Numbered from the stretch's first letter, positions 1 through 6,085 are shown. The stretch is 8,023 nucleotides of DNA from an uncultured Lutibacter sp. (GCA_913061425.1 CAJXUO010000049.1:1-8023), one strand, 5' to 3'. Numbers and translations: made by a program. The notes: generated by a model not told the origin, from the letters alone.

Positions 1-237
1 CAAATAAAGTTACTCAAAGTTTAAAGTCTAGGAAGACCAGGAATATTAGGGTAATTATTTCTTATATTTTAAATCTCTTTTTTGCAAAGGTTCTAAATTC
101 TTATCATTATTTCGAAAAGATTGAACCCCACAAATAAATTAAATTAGCAACAGATATAACCTCATATATTTTTTTAAGAAAGTCTCATTATAACATAAAG
201 AGAACGCTATTGCGCCCTCCTTAATGTCTTTTTCACG
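1..237. other. Non-coding left edge
   Basis: No credible coding sequence is visible on either strand: all frames are broken by closely spaced stops and the DNA is strongly AT-rich. The only structure I can support is the hairpin at 197-222, downstream of the SSB stop codon. The gene to the left lies outside the window, so part of this stretch may be its promoter or 3' end. Confidence 0.6.
197..222 (-). terminator. Candidate terminator hairpin of ssb
   Basis: Read on the minus strand, AAGGAGGGCGC, loop AATA, then GCGUUCUCUUU forms an 11-pair stem that includes three G-U pairs. The stem is complete only in minus-strand RNA, because the same positions are A/C mismatches on the plus strand. It lies 15 nt after the ssb stop codon. 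The U-tract is short (the last three U of the stem, then mixed A/U), so termination may be inefficient. The function is inferred from position and strand specificity. Confidence 0.5.
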
Positions 238-573
238 TTATTTCCCACCAAGCATTAATAATTCGCTACAAACGATTTCTGTTACATACCTTTTGTTACC
301 ATCTTTATCATCATAAGATCTAGATGTTAATTTTCCTTCAATTGCTATTTCTTTTCCTTTTTCAAGATATTTTTCTACAATTTCTGCAGTTGTATTCCAC
401 GCAACAACATTATGCCATTGTGTATTTTGCACCTTTTCTCCATCTGTATTTTTAAAAGATTCATTTGTAGCAATAGAAAATTTTGCTAGTTTTTTACCAC
501 TATCTAAAGTGATGATTTCTGGATTGTTTCCTAAGTTTCCAATCAACTGTACTTTGTTTCTTAACGTACTCAT
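238..573 (-). CDS. ssb: Short single-stranded DNA-binding protein (SSB)
   Basis: This 111-residue protein binds single-stranded DNA during replication, repair or recombination. It is a single OB-fold domain: the opening NKVQLIGNLGNNPEI (about 6-20) is typical of SSB strand 1, and W53 and W59 in TQWHNVVAW sit where SSBs stack on bases. The chain stops just after the fold (LMLGGK). It therefore lacks both the flexible linker and the acidic tip (DDDIPF-like in E. coli) through which most SSBs recruit repair enzymes. Short tail-less SSBs occur in Bacteroidota, usually beside a full-length paralogue elsewhere, so this may be a secondary SSB. It is transcribed alone: a promoter candidate lies at 623-630 and a hairpin at 197-222. 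The ATG has no Shine-Dalgarno sequence. Family assignment is firm; the cellular role is inferred. Confidence 0.95.
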   Translation of the reverse strand: MSTLRNKVQLIGNLGNNPEIITLDSGKKLAKFSIATNESFKNTDGEKVQNTQWHNVVAWNTTAEIVEKYLEKGKEIAIEGKLTSRSYDDKDGNKRYVTEIVCSELLMLGGK

Positions 574-622
574 AAGATAAGTTTTTAAATGATTATAATA
601 TTGTCAATTCGTTTCGACACTG

Positions 623-630
623 CAAAGATG
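623..630 (-). promoter_or_regulatory. Candidate -7 box of ssb
   Basis: The minus strand reads CATCTTTG followed by CA, one base away from the Bacteroidota -7 consensus TAnnTTTG. It would start the transcript about 40 nt before the ssb ATG. The -33 element is poor: GTTA about 18-21 nt upstream instead of TTTG. Supported by motif and position only. Confidence 0.4.
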
Positions 631-634
631 AGGT

Positions 635-679
635 GGTTGTTTCTTTTTAACTGGTTGTTAAACGGTTACTTTCGGTTGT
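635..679. repeat. Cluster of GGTTGT repeats at the ssb promoter
   Basis: GGTTGT occurs at 635-640, 653-658 and 674-679, with a related GGTTAC at 664-669 (ACAACC/GTAACC on the minus strand). Start-to-start spacing is 18, 11 and 10 bp, so the last three lie on the same face of the helix. The block covers the -33 zone and upstream of the candidate ssb promoter. It could bind a regulator, but short AT-flanked repeats can also arise by chance. Confidence 0.45.
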
Positions 680-717
680 AAATGTTTATAAATGACTACA
701 TTCAAATAAAATTTCCG

Positions 718-725
718 TACATTTG
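718..725 (+). promoter_or_regulatory. Candidate -7 box for the zinc-ribbon gene
   Basis: TACATTTG is an exact match to the Bacteroidota -7 consensus TAnnTTTG. No good TTG-type -33 element is seen at the expected distance. It would give a long leader of about 160 nt before the ATG at 894, so a closer unrecognised promoter is possible. Confidence 0.3.
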
Positions 726-893
726 TATATAAGTTGCTGAAAATCAAATATTACAGTGTGTAAAAACTATTCGGAAGTGTTTTAAAAGAATCAAAAATAG
801 TTAGATGAAATACCGATATAATTAGAAGATAGAAATTATTCCAATGATACTAAGCGCAATTGGTTTTAATTATACATATAGAAATTGTTAAAT

Positions 894-1244
894 ATGGATG
901 TACAAAAATGTTTGGAATGTAGTGAGCCTTTTAAAGGAAGAATTGATAAGAAATTTTGTTCAGATTATTGTAGAAACACATATAATAACAAAGTAGATAA
1001 AGAAAGTAAGAATATGATTCGGAATGTGAATTATAGACTTCGTAAAAACTATAAAACACTTGTAAATCTTAATAAAACTGGGAAAACTAAAGTAACTCGA
1101 GTAAAGTTGTTAAGTAACAATTTTGACTTTAATACATTTACTTCTATTTATACAACCAAAACAGGCAACACCTATTTTTATGTATACGATCAAGGATACC
1201 TTGCGTTAGAAAATGATTATTATTTATTGATTAAAAGAGAATAA
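894..1244 (+). CDS. Small zinc-ribbon protein of unknown function
   Basis: A 116-residue protein. The N-terminus carries a clear four-cysteine zinc site, C6-x2-C9 and C22-x3-C26 (KCLEC ... KFCSDYC), in the short treble-clef or ribbon style of nucleic-acid-associated zinc proteins. Residues about 27-60 are basic (RNTYNNK, RNVNYRLRKNYK), and the C-terminal half is rich in Tyr and Thr (YTTKTGNTYFYVYDQGYLALENDYYLL) and probably folds as beta strands. I recall similar proteins annotated as hypothetical in many flavobacteria, so it looks like a conserved lineage protein rather than a recent arrival. I chose the ATG at 894 over an in-frame TTG at 885, because the zinc site then starts at residue 6 as expected. 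It is monocistronic and its stop codon touches that of the convergent CBS gene. DNA or RNA binding is inference. Confidence 0.8.
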   Translation: MDVQKCLECSEPFKGRIDKKFCSDYCRNTYNNKVDKESKNMIRNVNYRLRKNYKTLVNLNKTGKTKVTRVKLLSNNFDFNTFTSIYTTKTGNTYFYVYDQGYLALENDYYLLIKRE

Positions 1245-1706
1245 CTACCACGTATTTCCTTTTTGTTCCAGCGCGGCTTTTAAAATATCTTTTTGGCTAA
1301 TTTGACCAATTAACTTTCCGTCTTGAATAATTGGAAAACGACGTCTCTTTGATTTTAAAAACAGATTCGCCGCATCAAAAATATTCATATTCCCGTCTAT
1401 TACATCAACATTTTTTACCATATGGTTTTCAACTGTTGTTTCTGCCATTGGCATATTAAAGTAGCGACTTTCAGAAATCTGCTTAATACAATCGCCTTCA
1501 GAAATAATACCAATTAACTCTCCATTATTATTAACAACTGGTCCACCAGAAATTCTATTTTTTATCAAAGAATCCATCACCTCCATTACAGATTGATCTG
1601 GTTTAAACGTGATTAAGTTTGTGGTCATATAATCGGACACTAAAATTGGACTTCCAGATGGTTTTTCTGCTTTCTTTTGAGGTGCTCTAAAATTTTTTAT
1701 AGGCAT
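1245..1706 (-). CDS. Two-CBS-domain protein
   Basis: A 153-residue protein made almost entirely of a CBS pair, with CBS1 at about 24-78 and CBS2 at about 93-147. Each ends in the ribose/phosphate-type motif G-x-I-S-x-x-D (GIISEGD 66-72, GQISQKD 134-140). CBS pairs (Bateman modules) bind adenosine compounds such as AMP, ATP or SAM and report energy state to a partner. Here no catalytic or transport domain is attached, so any partner must be a separate protein. The N-terminal 20 residues are basic and Pro-rich, with no signal peptide or membrane segment. It lies 106 bp downstream of pyk on the same strand. It could be read through from pyk or use its own promoter (a TATATTTA box at 1729-1736, one base off consensus). 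Ligand and partner are unknown. Confidence 0.88.
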   Translation of the reverse strand: MPIKNFRAPQKKAEKPSGSPILVSDYMTTNLITFKPDQSVMEVMDSLIKNRISGGPVVNNNGELIGIISEGDCIKQISESRYFNMPMAETTVENHMVKNVDVIDGNMNIFDAANLFLKSKRRRFPIIQDGKLIGQISQKDILKAALEQKGNTW

Positions 1707-1812
1707 AGTAGTAAGTTTAAGTAGAAGTTAAATATACTAAATTTTAGAATAAATCTAACTTAGTGTATTGATGATCTTTAAAAAAACAAACTAAACAACA
1801 AGAAGATTAAAA

Positions 1813-3234
1813 CTATAATTCTGTCAATCGCAATGTGTTTACCATCCCTTTTTCTTTTACAGGCATAGATGTAAGGTTAATCGCGTAGTCACCTTTTTCT
1901 AAAAAGCCTTTTTCTCTTGCTAATTGATTTATCTCTTTAATTGTAGTGTCTGTATTTACTAAATTACTGTAATAAAAGGCCTCAACTCCCCAAAGTAAAT
2001 TCAACATGGTTAAAATTCTTTTATTTGAAGTAAATGCCAATATGTGTGCTTTTGGTCTCCACGCAGAAACCTGAAATGCAGTATAACCACTATTGGTAAG
2101 TGTTGAAATTACTTTAGCATCAATATCATTAGCCATATTGGCAGCGTGATAACAAATTGATTTTGAAATATATCTTACAGTTTTTACATGTGGTGGTTTT
2201 ATTGGCACAGTAATTAATGGAGAATCTTCAACGCTTGCAATAATTTTCGTCATATGTTCAATCACATTCAACGGATCCATACCAACGGATGTTTCTCCAG
2301 AAAGCATTACAGCATCTGCACCATCCATAATTGAATTTGCAACGTCATTAACTTCTGCTCTTGTAGGAACAAGATTTGTAATCATTGACTCCATCATTTG
2401 AGTTGCAATAATTACAGGAATTCTTGCTTGTTTAGCACGCAACACAATCTTTTTTTGAATCAAAGGAACTTCATTCATTGGAATTTCCACACCCAAATCA
2501 CCACGAGCGACCATAAATCCATCAGAATACGGGATAAGATCATCAATATTTTTTACAGCTTCTGGCTTTTCAATTTTAGCAATTACAGGGATTTTATGTT
2601 TTGAATGTTTTTTAATTAAATCGTGTAACATTTTCAAATCTTCTCCAGTTCTTACAAACGACAATGCCATCCAATCTACTTCTTGACCAATTGCAAAAAT
2701 TGCATCATTTATATCTTTTTCAGTTAGTGCAGGTTGTGATATATTGGTATTAGGTAGATTTACTCCTTTTTTTGATTTTAATTCACCGCCTCTTATGACT
2801 TTAGTAGTCACATTTTTTTTATTGTCAGATTTTATAACTTCAAATAATAATTTCCCATCATCAACCAAAATTTGCTCTCCTGCTTTTACATCTTGAGGGA
2901 AACTTTGATATGTCATATAAGCCATCTTGTTATTCCCAATACATTCTTCTGTAGTAAAAGTGAATATATCTCCTTTTTTCAAAAGAGCCTCTTTCATTAC
3001 ACCAACTCTTAGTTTTGGACCTTGTAAATCGGCTAATATTGCAGTATGAATCCCTGTTTCTACATTTATTTCTCTAATTGTTTTTATGCTTTGAGCAACA
3101 TCATCATAAGATGCATGAGAAAAATTAATTCTAAAAACGTTGACTCCAGCGAGCACCATATTTTTGAGAACTTCTTTTTTACTACAGGCAGGGCCTAAAG
3201 TGGCAACGATTTTTGTTTTTTTAAGTAATTGCAT
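1813..3234 (-). CDS. pyk: Pyruvate kinase
   Basis: Converts phosphoenolpyruvate and ADP to pyruvate and ATP, the last step of glycolysis, in the cytoplasm. The 473 residues match the usual length of compact bacterial enzymes. The N-terminal barrel starts with KIVATLGPACS (8-18) and holds R35, N37 and S39 (FRINFSH), and D69 in ADLQGPKLR. A B domain follows at about 80-165. The signature IPVIAKIEKPEAV contains catalytic K220 and metal ligand E222, with D246 in ARGDLGVE. The ATQMMESM and PTRAEVNDVAN blocks are intact, and the C-terminal domain (about 350-473) has the expected effector-domain region. All catalytic residues I can place are present. Its ATG lies 3 bp after the stop of the IPExxxVDY gene, indicating one transcript and likely translational coupling. 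No clear terminator follows the stop codon. Confidence 0.98.
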   Translation of the reverse strand: MQLLKKTKIVATLGPACSKKEVLKNMVLAGVNVFRINFSHASYDDVAQSIKTIREINVETGIHTAILADLQGPKLRVGVMKEALLKKGDIFTFTTEECIGNNKMAYMTYQSFPQDVKAGEQILVDDGKLLFEVIKSDNKKNVTTKVIRGGELKSKKGVNLPNTNISQPALTEKDINDAIFAIGQEVDWMALSFVRTGEDLKMLHDLIKKHSKHKIPVIAKIEKPEAVKNIDDLIPYSDGFMVARGDLGVEIPMNEVPLIQKKIVLRAKQARIPVIIATQMMESMITNLVPTRAEVNDVANSIMDGADAVMLSGETSVGMDPLNVIEHMTKIIASVEDSPLITVPIKPPHVKTVRYISKSICYHAANMANDIDAKVISTLTNSGYTAFQVSAWRPKAHILAFTSNKRILTMLNLLWGVEAFYYSNLVNTDTTIKEINQLAREKGFLEKGDYAINLTSMPVKEKGMVNTLRLTEL

Positions 3235-3237
3235 AAA

Positions 3238-3702
3238 TTAAAATATTAAAAAGTCTTTCGAGTTTAATTTGTTTGGGTTAATTGTGTAAGAAGCAACGAT
3301 TTGATTTATTTTATTGAGCTTCTCAATAGTCTTAAATAATTCAATATTAGAGACTTCTCCTTCAATTTTTATAAAATAATCTACGTTTTTCTTTTCTGAT
3401 ATTAGATAAGACGTAGAGCTGAAAAATTCGTTTTTTGAAAACAAATTTGTACCAGTATTTGCACTTGTATTTCCTATACACTTATTAGAAATTAAATAAT
3501 TTGCTACTTGATTTTTTTCATCAATAAATTCAAAAATCGGAAAAGAAGCATTTCTGTTTTTAAAATCTAAGTTGATATTGGACTTGGTAAACTTGGTGTT
3601 TAAATGAAAATTAAGTAAATAAGCCAATTTATAATCCTCTTCAGAACTGTGAATGCCAATTAATGAATAATCATCAACTAAATCTAACGAATGTATTTGC
3701 AT
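3238..3702 (-). CDS. IPExxxVDY family protein, function unknown
   Basis: A 154-residue protein with the features of the flavobacterial IPExxxVDY family. The N-terminus reads L-x-L-x-DDYSLIGIHSSEEDYKLAYLLN, and the name-giving motif appears at about 101-109 as ISEKKNVDY, with Ser replacing the usual Pro. There is no signal peptide, membrane segment or known catalytic motif, so it is probably a small cytoplasmic protein. The family sits next to pyk or rnc in Flavobacteriia, as here (pyk follows 3 bp later). That steady position suggests co-expression with pyruvate kinase but does not prove a shared role. I chose the ATG at 3702 over an in-frame TTG two codons upstream. A candidate -7 box TATCTTAG (3726-3733, minus strand, one mismatch) lies about 23 nt before this ATG. 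Confidence 0.82.
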   Translation of the reverse strand: MQIHSLDLVDDYSLIGIHSSEEDYKLAYLLNFHLNTKFTKSNINLDFKNRNASFPIFEFIDEKNQVANYLISNKCIGNTSANTGTNLFSKNEFFSSTSYLISEKKNVDYFIKIEGEVSNIELFKTIEKLNKINQIVASYTINPNKLNSKDFLIF

Positions 3703-3725
3703 ATCCAAAGAGTTAATAGGATTAG

Positions 3726-3733
3726 CTAAGATA
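3726..3733 (-). promoter_or_regulatory. Candidate -7 box of the IPExxxVDY-pyk unit
   Basis: The minus strand reads TATCTTAG, seven of eight positions of TAnnTTTG, 23 nt before the ATG at 3702 and just after the palindrome/T-tract that follows rnc. A -33 element is weak (GTTAG about 18-21 nt upstream). The position, between a candidate terminator and a new start, is the main support. Confidence 0.3.
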
Positions 3734-3766
3734 AGGATATTTTAGCATCCTAACTTGTTTAACATT

Positions 3767-3789
3767 AAAAAAAACTATAACGTTATAGT
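3767..3789 (-). terminator. Palindrome plus T-tract after rnc
   Basis: ACTATAACGTTATAGT (3774-3789) is a perfect 16-bp palindrome starting 4 nt after the rnc stop codon. On the minus strand it runs into eight T (3774-3767). As RNA it folds into a 6-bp AU-rich stem with an ACGU loop before the U-run, which is the layout of an intrinsic terminator for acpP-fabF-rnc. The stem is short and AU-rich, so termination may be partial. A dimeric protein's binding site is the alternative. Confidence 0.55.
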
Positions 3790-3793
3790 GCGT

Positions 3794-4525
3794 TTAAGAA
3801 ATTTCATGCTGAAATGCAAAGTAGGCTCTTTTTGAAGCAATTTCTTCAGCTTTCTTTTTAGAAGTGGCTCTTCCCTTAGAAACAATTTTATTATTTAGTA
3901 GTAATTTTACACTAAAATGTCTTACAGAGTCGTTTCCGGTATCATCATAAACATCAAATTCAAATTCCTTTTTTTCTTTTTGACACCATTCAATAAATAA
4001 ACTTTTGTAACTCGTTATTTTTCCTTCAAGTATAGGAATATCTACATAAGGTTTAATAATGCACTTGTAAACAAATTTTTTGCAAGATTTATAGCCTCTA
4101 TCAAGATAAATTGCTCCAATCAATGCTTCAAAAATATTGCCATTAATATTTTCTCCAAATTTAGATTTTGAAACATTACTTTTTACAAACCTAATTAAAT
4201 CTAAATCTCTACCAAGTTCGTTCAAATGATCTCTACTAACTATTTTAGAGCGCATTTGAGTCAAGTAGCCTTCGTTTCCTGAAGGAACTTTTTTAAACAA
4301 ATAAGAAGCGATTACAGAGCCTAAAATGGCGTCGCCAAGAAATTCTAAACGCTCATAGTTTTGAGGATTACCTTCTTCTGTAGTTTCTTTAATAGATCTA
4401 TGTATAAATGCCTTTTTGTAAACAGACATTTTTTTAGGAGAAAACCCTAAGATTTTTTTTAATTCATGATAAAACTCATCATCCTTTTTACTGCGAGACG
4501 ATATTATTTTACGAATAAAACTCAT
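3794..4525 (-). CDS. rnc: Ribonuclease III
   Basis: Cuts double-stranded RNA, including rRNA precursors and structured mRNAs. Its 243 residues match the family. The endonuclease domain (about 15-160) carries the signature ERLEFLGDA (58-66), with active-site E61 and D65, and a second block GNIFEALIGAIYLDRGY (129-145) with E133, equivalent to the essential E117 of E. coli. The partner position, D114 in E. coli, is N130 here. A double-stranded RNA-binding domain fills about 170-240 and ends in the typical basic helix SKKKAEEIA. The N-terminus is about 20 residues longer than in E. coli. It is the last gene of acpP-fabF-rnc, starting 7 bp after the fabF stop, and is followed by a candidate terminator. 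Identity is certain; the effect of the Asn is not known from sequence. Confidence 0.97.
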   Translation of the reverse strand: MSFIRKIISSRSKKDDEFYHELKKILGFSPKKMSVYKKAFIHRSIKETTEEGNPQNYERLEFLGDAILGSVIASYLFKKVPSGNEGYLTQMRSKIVSRDHLNELGRDLDLIRFVKSNVSKSKFGENINGNIFEALIGAIYLDRGYKSCKKFVYKCIIKPYVDIPILEGKITSYKSLFIEWCQKEKKEFEFDVYDDTGNDSVRHFSVKLLLNNKIVSKGRATSKKKAEEIASKRAYFAFQHEIS

Positions 4526-4532
4526 TAAAAAA

Positions 4533-5783
4533 TTAAGTTAATTTTTTGAATAGCACACAAGCGTTATGACCTCCAAAGCCAAACGTGTTACTCATAGCAA
4601 CATTTACTTCTCTTTTTTGAGGTTTGTTTAATGTAAGATTTAATTTCTCATCAATATTATCATCCTTAGTTGAATGATTGATTGTTGGAGGAATAATTCC
4701 TGTTTTAATTGAGAGTATTGAAGAAATAGCCTCAATAACTCCAGCAGCACCTAATAAGTGGCCTGTCATTGATTTTGTAGAATTGATATTCATCTTATAT
4801 GCATGATCACCAAAAACCCTTAAAATTGCTTTTGTTTCAGCAACATCCCCTAAAGGTGTTGAAGTTCCATGAACGTTAATCGCGTCAACATCTTCAATTT
4901 TTAAATTTGCATCATCTAAACAATTAAGCATTACATTCATTGCGCCTAATCCTTCAGGATGTGGAGCTGTAATATGATGCGCATCTGCAGATAATCCGCC
5001 ACCGCCAACTTCAGCGTATATTTTTGCTCCTCGAGCAATTGCGTGTTCGTATTCTTCTAATATCATTGCGCCAGCACCTTCGCCTAATACAAAACCATCA
5101 CGATTTTGATCAAAAGGTCTTGAAGCTGTTGCAGGATCATCATTTCTAGTAGATAATGCATGCATGGCGTTAAAGCCTCCAATTCCTGCAATAGTAACTG
5201 CGGCTTCTGAACCACCAGTAACAAATATATCTGCTTTCCCTAATCTTATATAGTTAAAAGCATCTATTATTGCATTGGCAGATGATGCGCAGGCAGAAAC
5301 AGTTGTAAAATTTGGACCTCTAAACCCGTATTTAATAGAAATAAATCCAGGAGCAATATCAGCAATCATCTTTGGGATAAAAAACGGATTGAATCTAGGA
5401 GTTCCATCACCTGAAGCAAAATTTAATACTTCGTTTTGAAACGTTTCTAGTCCACCAATTCCTGCTCCCCAAATTACACCAACTCTATCGTGATTTACTT
5501 TTTCTAAATCGATTTTAGAATCAACAATGGCTTCATCAGCAGCAACCATTGCGTACTGAGTGAATTTATCCATTTTTCTTGCTTCTTTTCGATGAACAAA
5601 ATCAGTAATTTCAAAGTTCTTTACTTCACAAGCAAAACGAGTTTTAAATTTAGACGCATCAAAATGTGTAATTGGCGCAGCTCCGCTGACCCCATTTATC
5701 AATCCATTCCAATACTCCTCTATATTATTACCTATTGGTGTAAGAGCACCAAGTCCAGTAACTACAACGCGTTTTAACTCCAT
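4533..5783 (-). CDS. fabF: Beta-ketoacyl-ACP synthase II
   Basis: Extends fatty acids by condensing acyl groups with malonyl-ACP in the cytoplasmic type II pathway. The 416-residue length is standard. The thiolase-fold halves show the whole Cys-His-His machinery: nucleophile C165 in VSACASSANAI, H305 in NVHGTSTPLGD, K337 in NSTKSMTGH and H342 of the same block, plus the C-terminal NTFGFGGHNACVLF loop. The N-terminus KRVVVTGLGALTPIG is typical, and the ATG at 5783 is the natural start. Its substrate carrier, acpP, is immediately upstream. The 68-bp gap between them contains a strong hairpin (5807-5841) that probably sets the ratio of the two products. rnc follows 7 bp after the stop. No independent promoter is clear between the hairpin and the start. 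Confidence 0.98.
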   Translation of the reverse strand: MELKRVVVTGLGALTPIGNNIEEYWNGLINGVSGAAPITHFDASKFKTRFACEVKNFEITDFVHRKEARKMDKFTQYAMVAADEAIVDSKIDLEKVNHDRVGVIWGAGIGGLETFQNEVLNFASGDGTPRFNPFFIPKMIADIAPGFISIKYGFRGPNFTTVSACASSANAIIDAFNYIRLGKADIFVTGGSEAAVTIAGIGGFNAMHALSTRNDDPATASRPFDQNRDGFVLGEGAGAMILEEYEHAIARGAKIYAEVGGGGLSADAHHITAPHPEGLGAMNVMLNCLDDANLKIEDVDAINVHGTSTPLGDVAETKAILRVFGDHAYKMNINSTKSMTGHLLGAAGVIEAISSILSIKTGIIPPTINHSTKDDNIDEKLNLTLNKPQKREVNVAMSNTFGFGGHNACVLFKKLT

Positions 5784-5806
5784 AATAAAAGCATGATATA
5801 ATTAGA

Positions 5807-5841
5807 AATAACTACGAGTTTAAATTAAACTCGTAGTTATT
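5807..5841 (-). terminator. Strong hairpin between acpP and fabF (attenuator candidate)
   Basis: AATAACTACGAGTTTAA and its exact reverse complement face each other with one base between, giving 17-bp arms (about 14 usable pairs once a loop forms). The hairpin begins 10 nt after the acpP stop. On the minus strand it is followed by a mixed T-rich run (TTATTTCTAATTATATC) rather than a clean T-tract. The likely role is partial termination or 3'-end protection of a short, abundant acpP mRNA, with some readthrough into fabF-rnc. This is inferred from structure and position. Confidence 0.7.
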
Positions 5842-5851
5842 GTTTATAAGA

Positions 5852-6085
5852 TTACTTATTTTCTTCTATATAACTTACAGCTTGACCAACAGTTCCAATG
5901 TTTTCTGCTTGATCATCTGGAATTTGAATATCGAATTCTTTTTCGAACTCCATAATTAATTCCACTGTATCTAATGAATCTGCTCCCAAATCGTTTGTGA
6001 AGCTTGCTTCAGTTGTTACTTCATTTTCATCGACTCCTAATTTATCAACGATAATCGCTTTTACTCTTGATGCAATGTCTGACAT
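5852..6085 (-). CDS. acpP: Acyl carrier protein
   Basis: A 77-residue acidic protein that carries growing acyl chains on a phosphopantetheine arm for fatty acid and lipid synthesis. The attachment site is S37 in the invariant motif GADSLD (34-39). The helix II region [21 protein letters not shown] (37-57), which contacts partner enzymes, is fully conserved, and the length matches the family. It is the first gene of acpP-fabF-rnc and diverges from purN. A promoter candidate lies at 6117-6124. The leader just before the ATG consists only of A and T on the minus strand (repeated AATTAAAA), the A-rich type that favours translation in this phylum in place of a Shine-Dalgarno sequence. A strong hairpin follows its stop codon. 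Confidence 0.99.
   Translation of the reverse strand: MSDIASRVKAIIVDKLGVDENEVTTEASFTNDLGADSLDTVELIMEFEKEFDIQIPDDQAENIGTVGQAVSYIEENK

Larger units (their letters stand above)
574..893. other. Divergent intergenic control region
   Basis: These 320 bases separate the divergent ssb and zinc-ribbon genes. They hold a minus-strand promoter candidate (623-630), a cluster of four GGTT(G/A)-type repeats (635-679), a plus-strand promoter candidate (718-725) and a 15-codon open frame (844-891) that ends 2 nt before the zinc-ribbon ATG. I see no tRNA, recognisable small RNA fold or degraded gene in the remainder, which is AT-rich. Confidence 0.6.

Noticed and set aside
24..68. Minus-strand frame ending NIPGLPRL then stop near the left edge
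   Set aside because: Only 15 codons lie between two stops, with no start codon and no recognisable family; it may be chance or a remnant, but cannot be supported.
885..893. Earlier TTG start for the zinc-ribbon gene
   Set aside because: The ATG at 894 is the stronger start and puts the first Cys at residue 6; the TTG adds only three residues.
2398..2604. Plus-strand open frame of 68 codons inside pyk
   Set aside because: It lies wholly opposite the conserved catalytic part of pyruvate kinase and its product (Asn/Phe/His-rich, no motif) looks like the antisense of a real gene.
3703..3708. Earlier TTG start for the IPExxxVDY gene
   Set aside because: The ATG at 3702 begins directly at the conserved N-terminal region; the extra two residues have no support.
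5592..5777. Plus-strand open frame of 61 codons inside fabF
   Set aside because: It is antisense to the conserved FabF N-terminus; no motif or start signal supports it.
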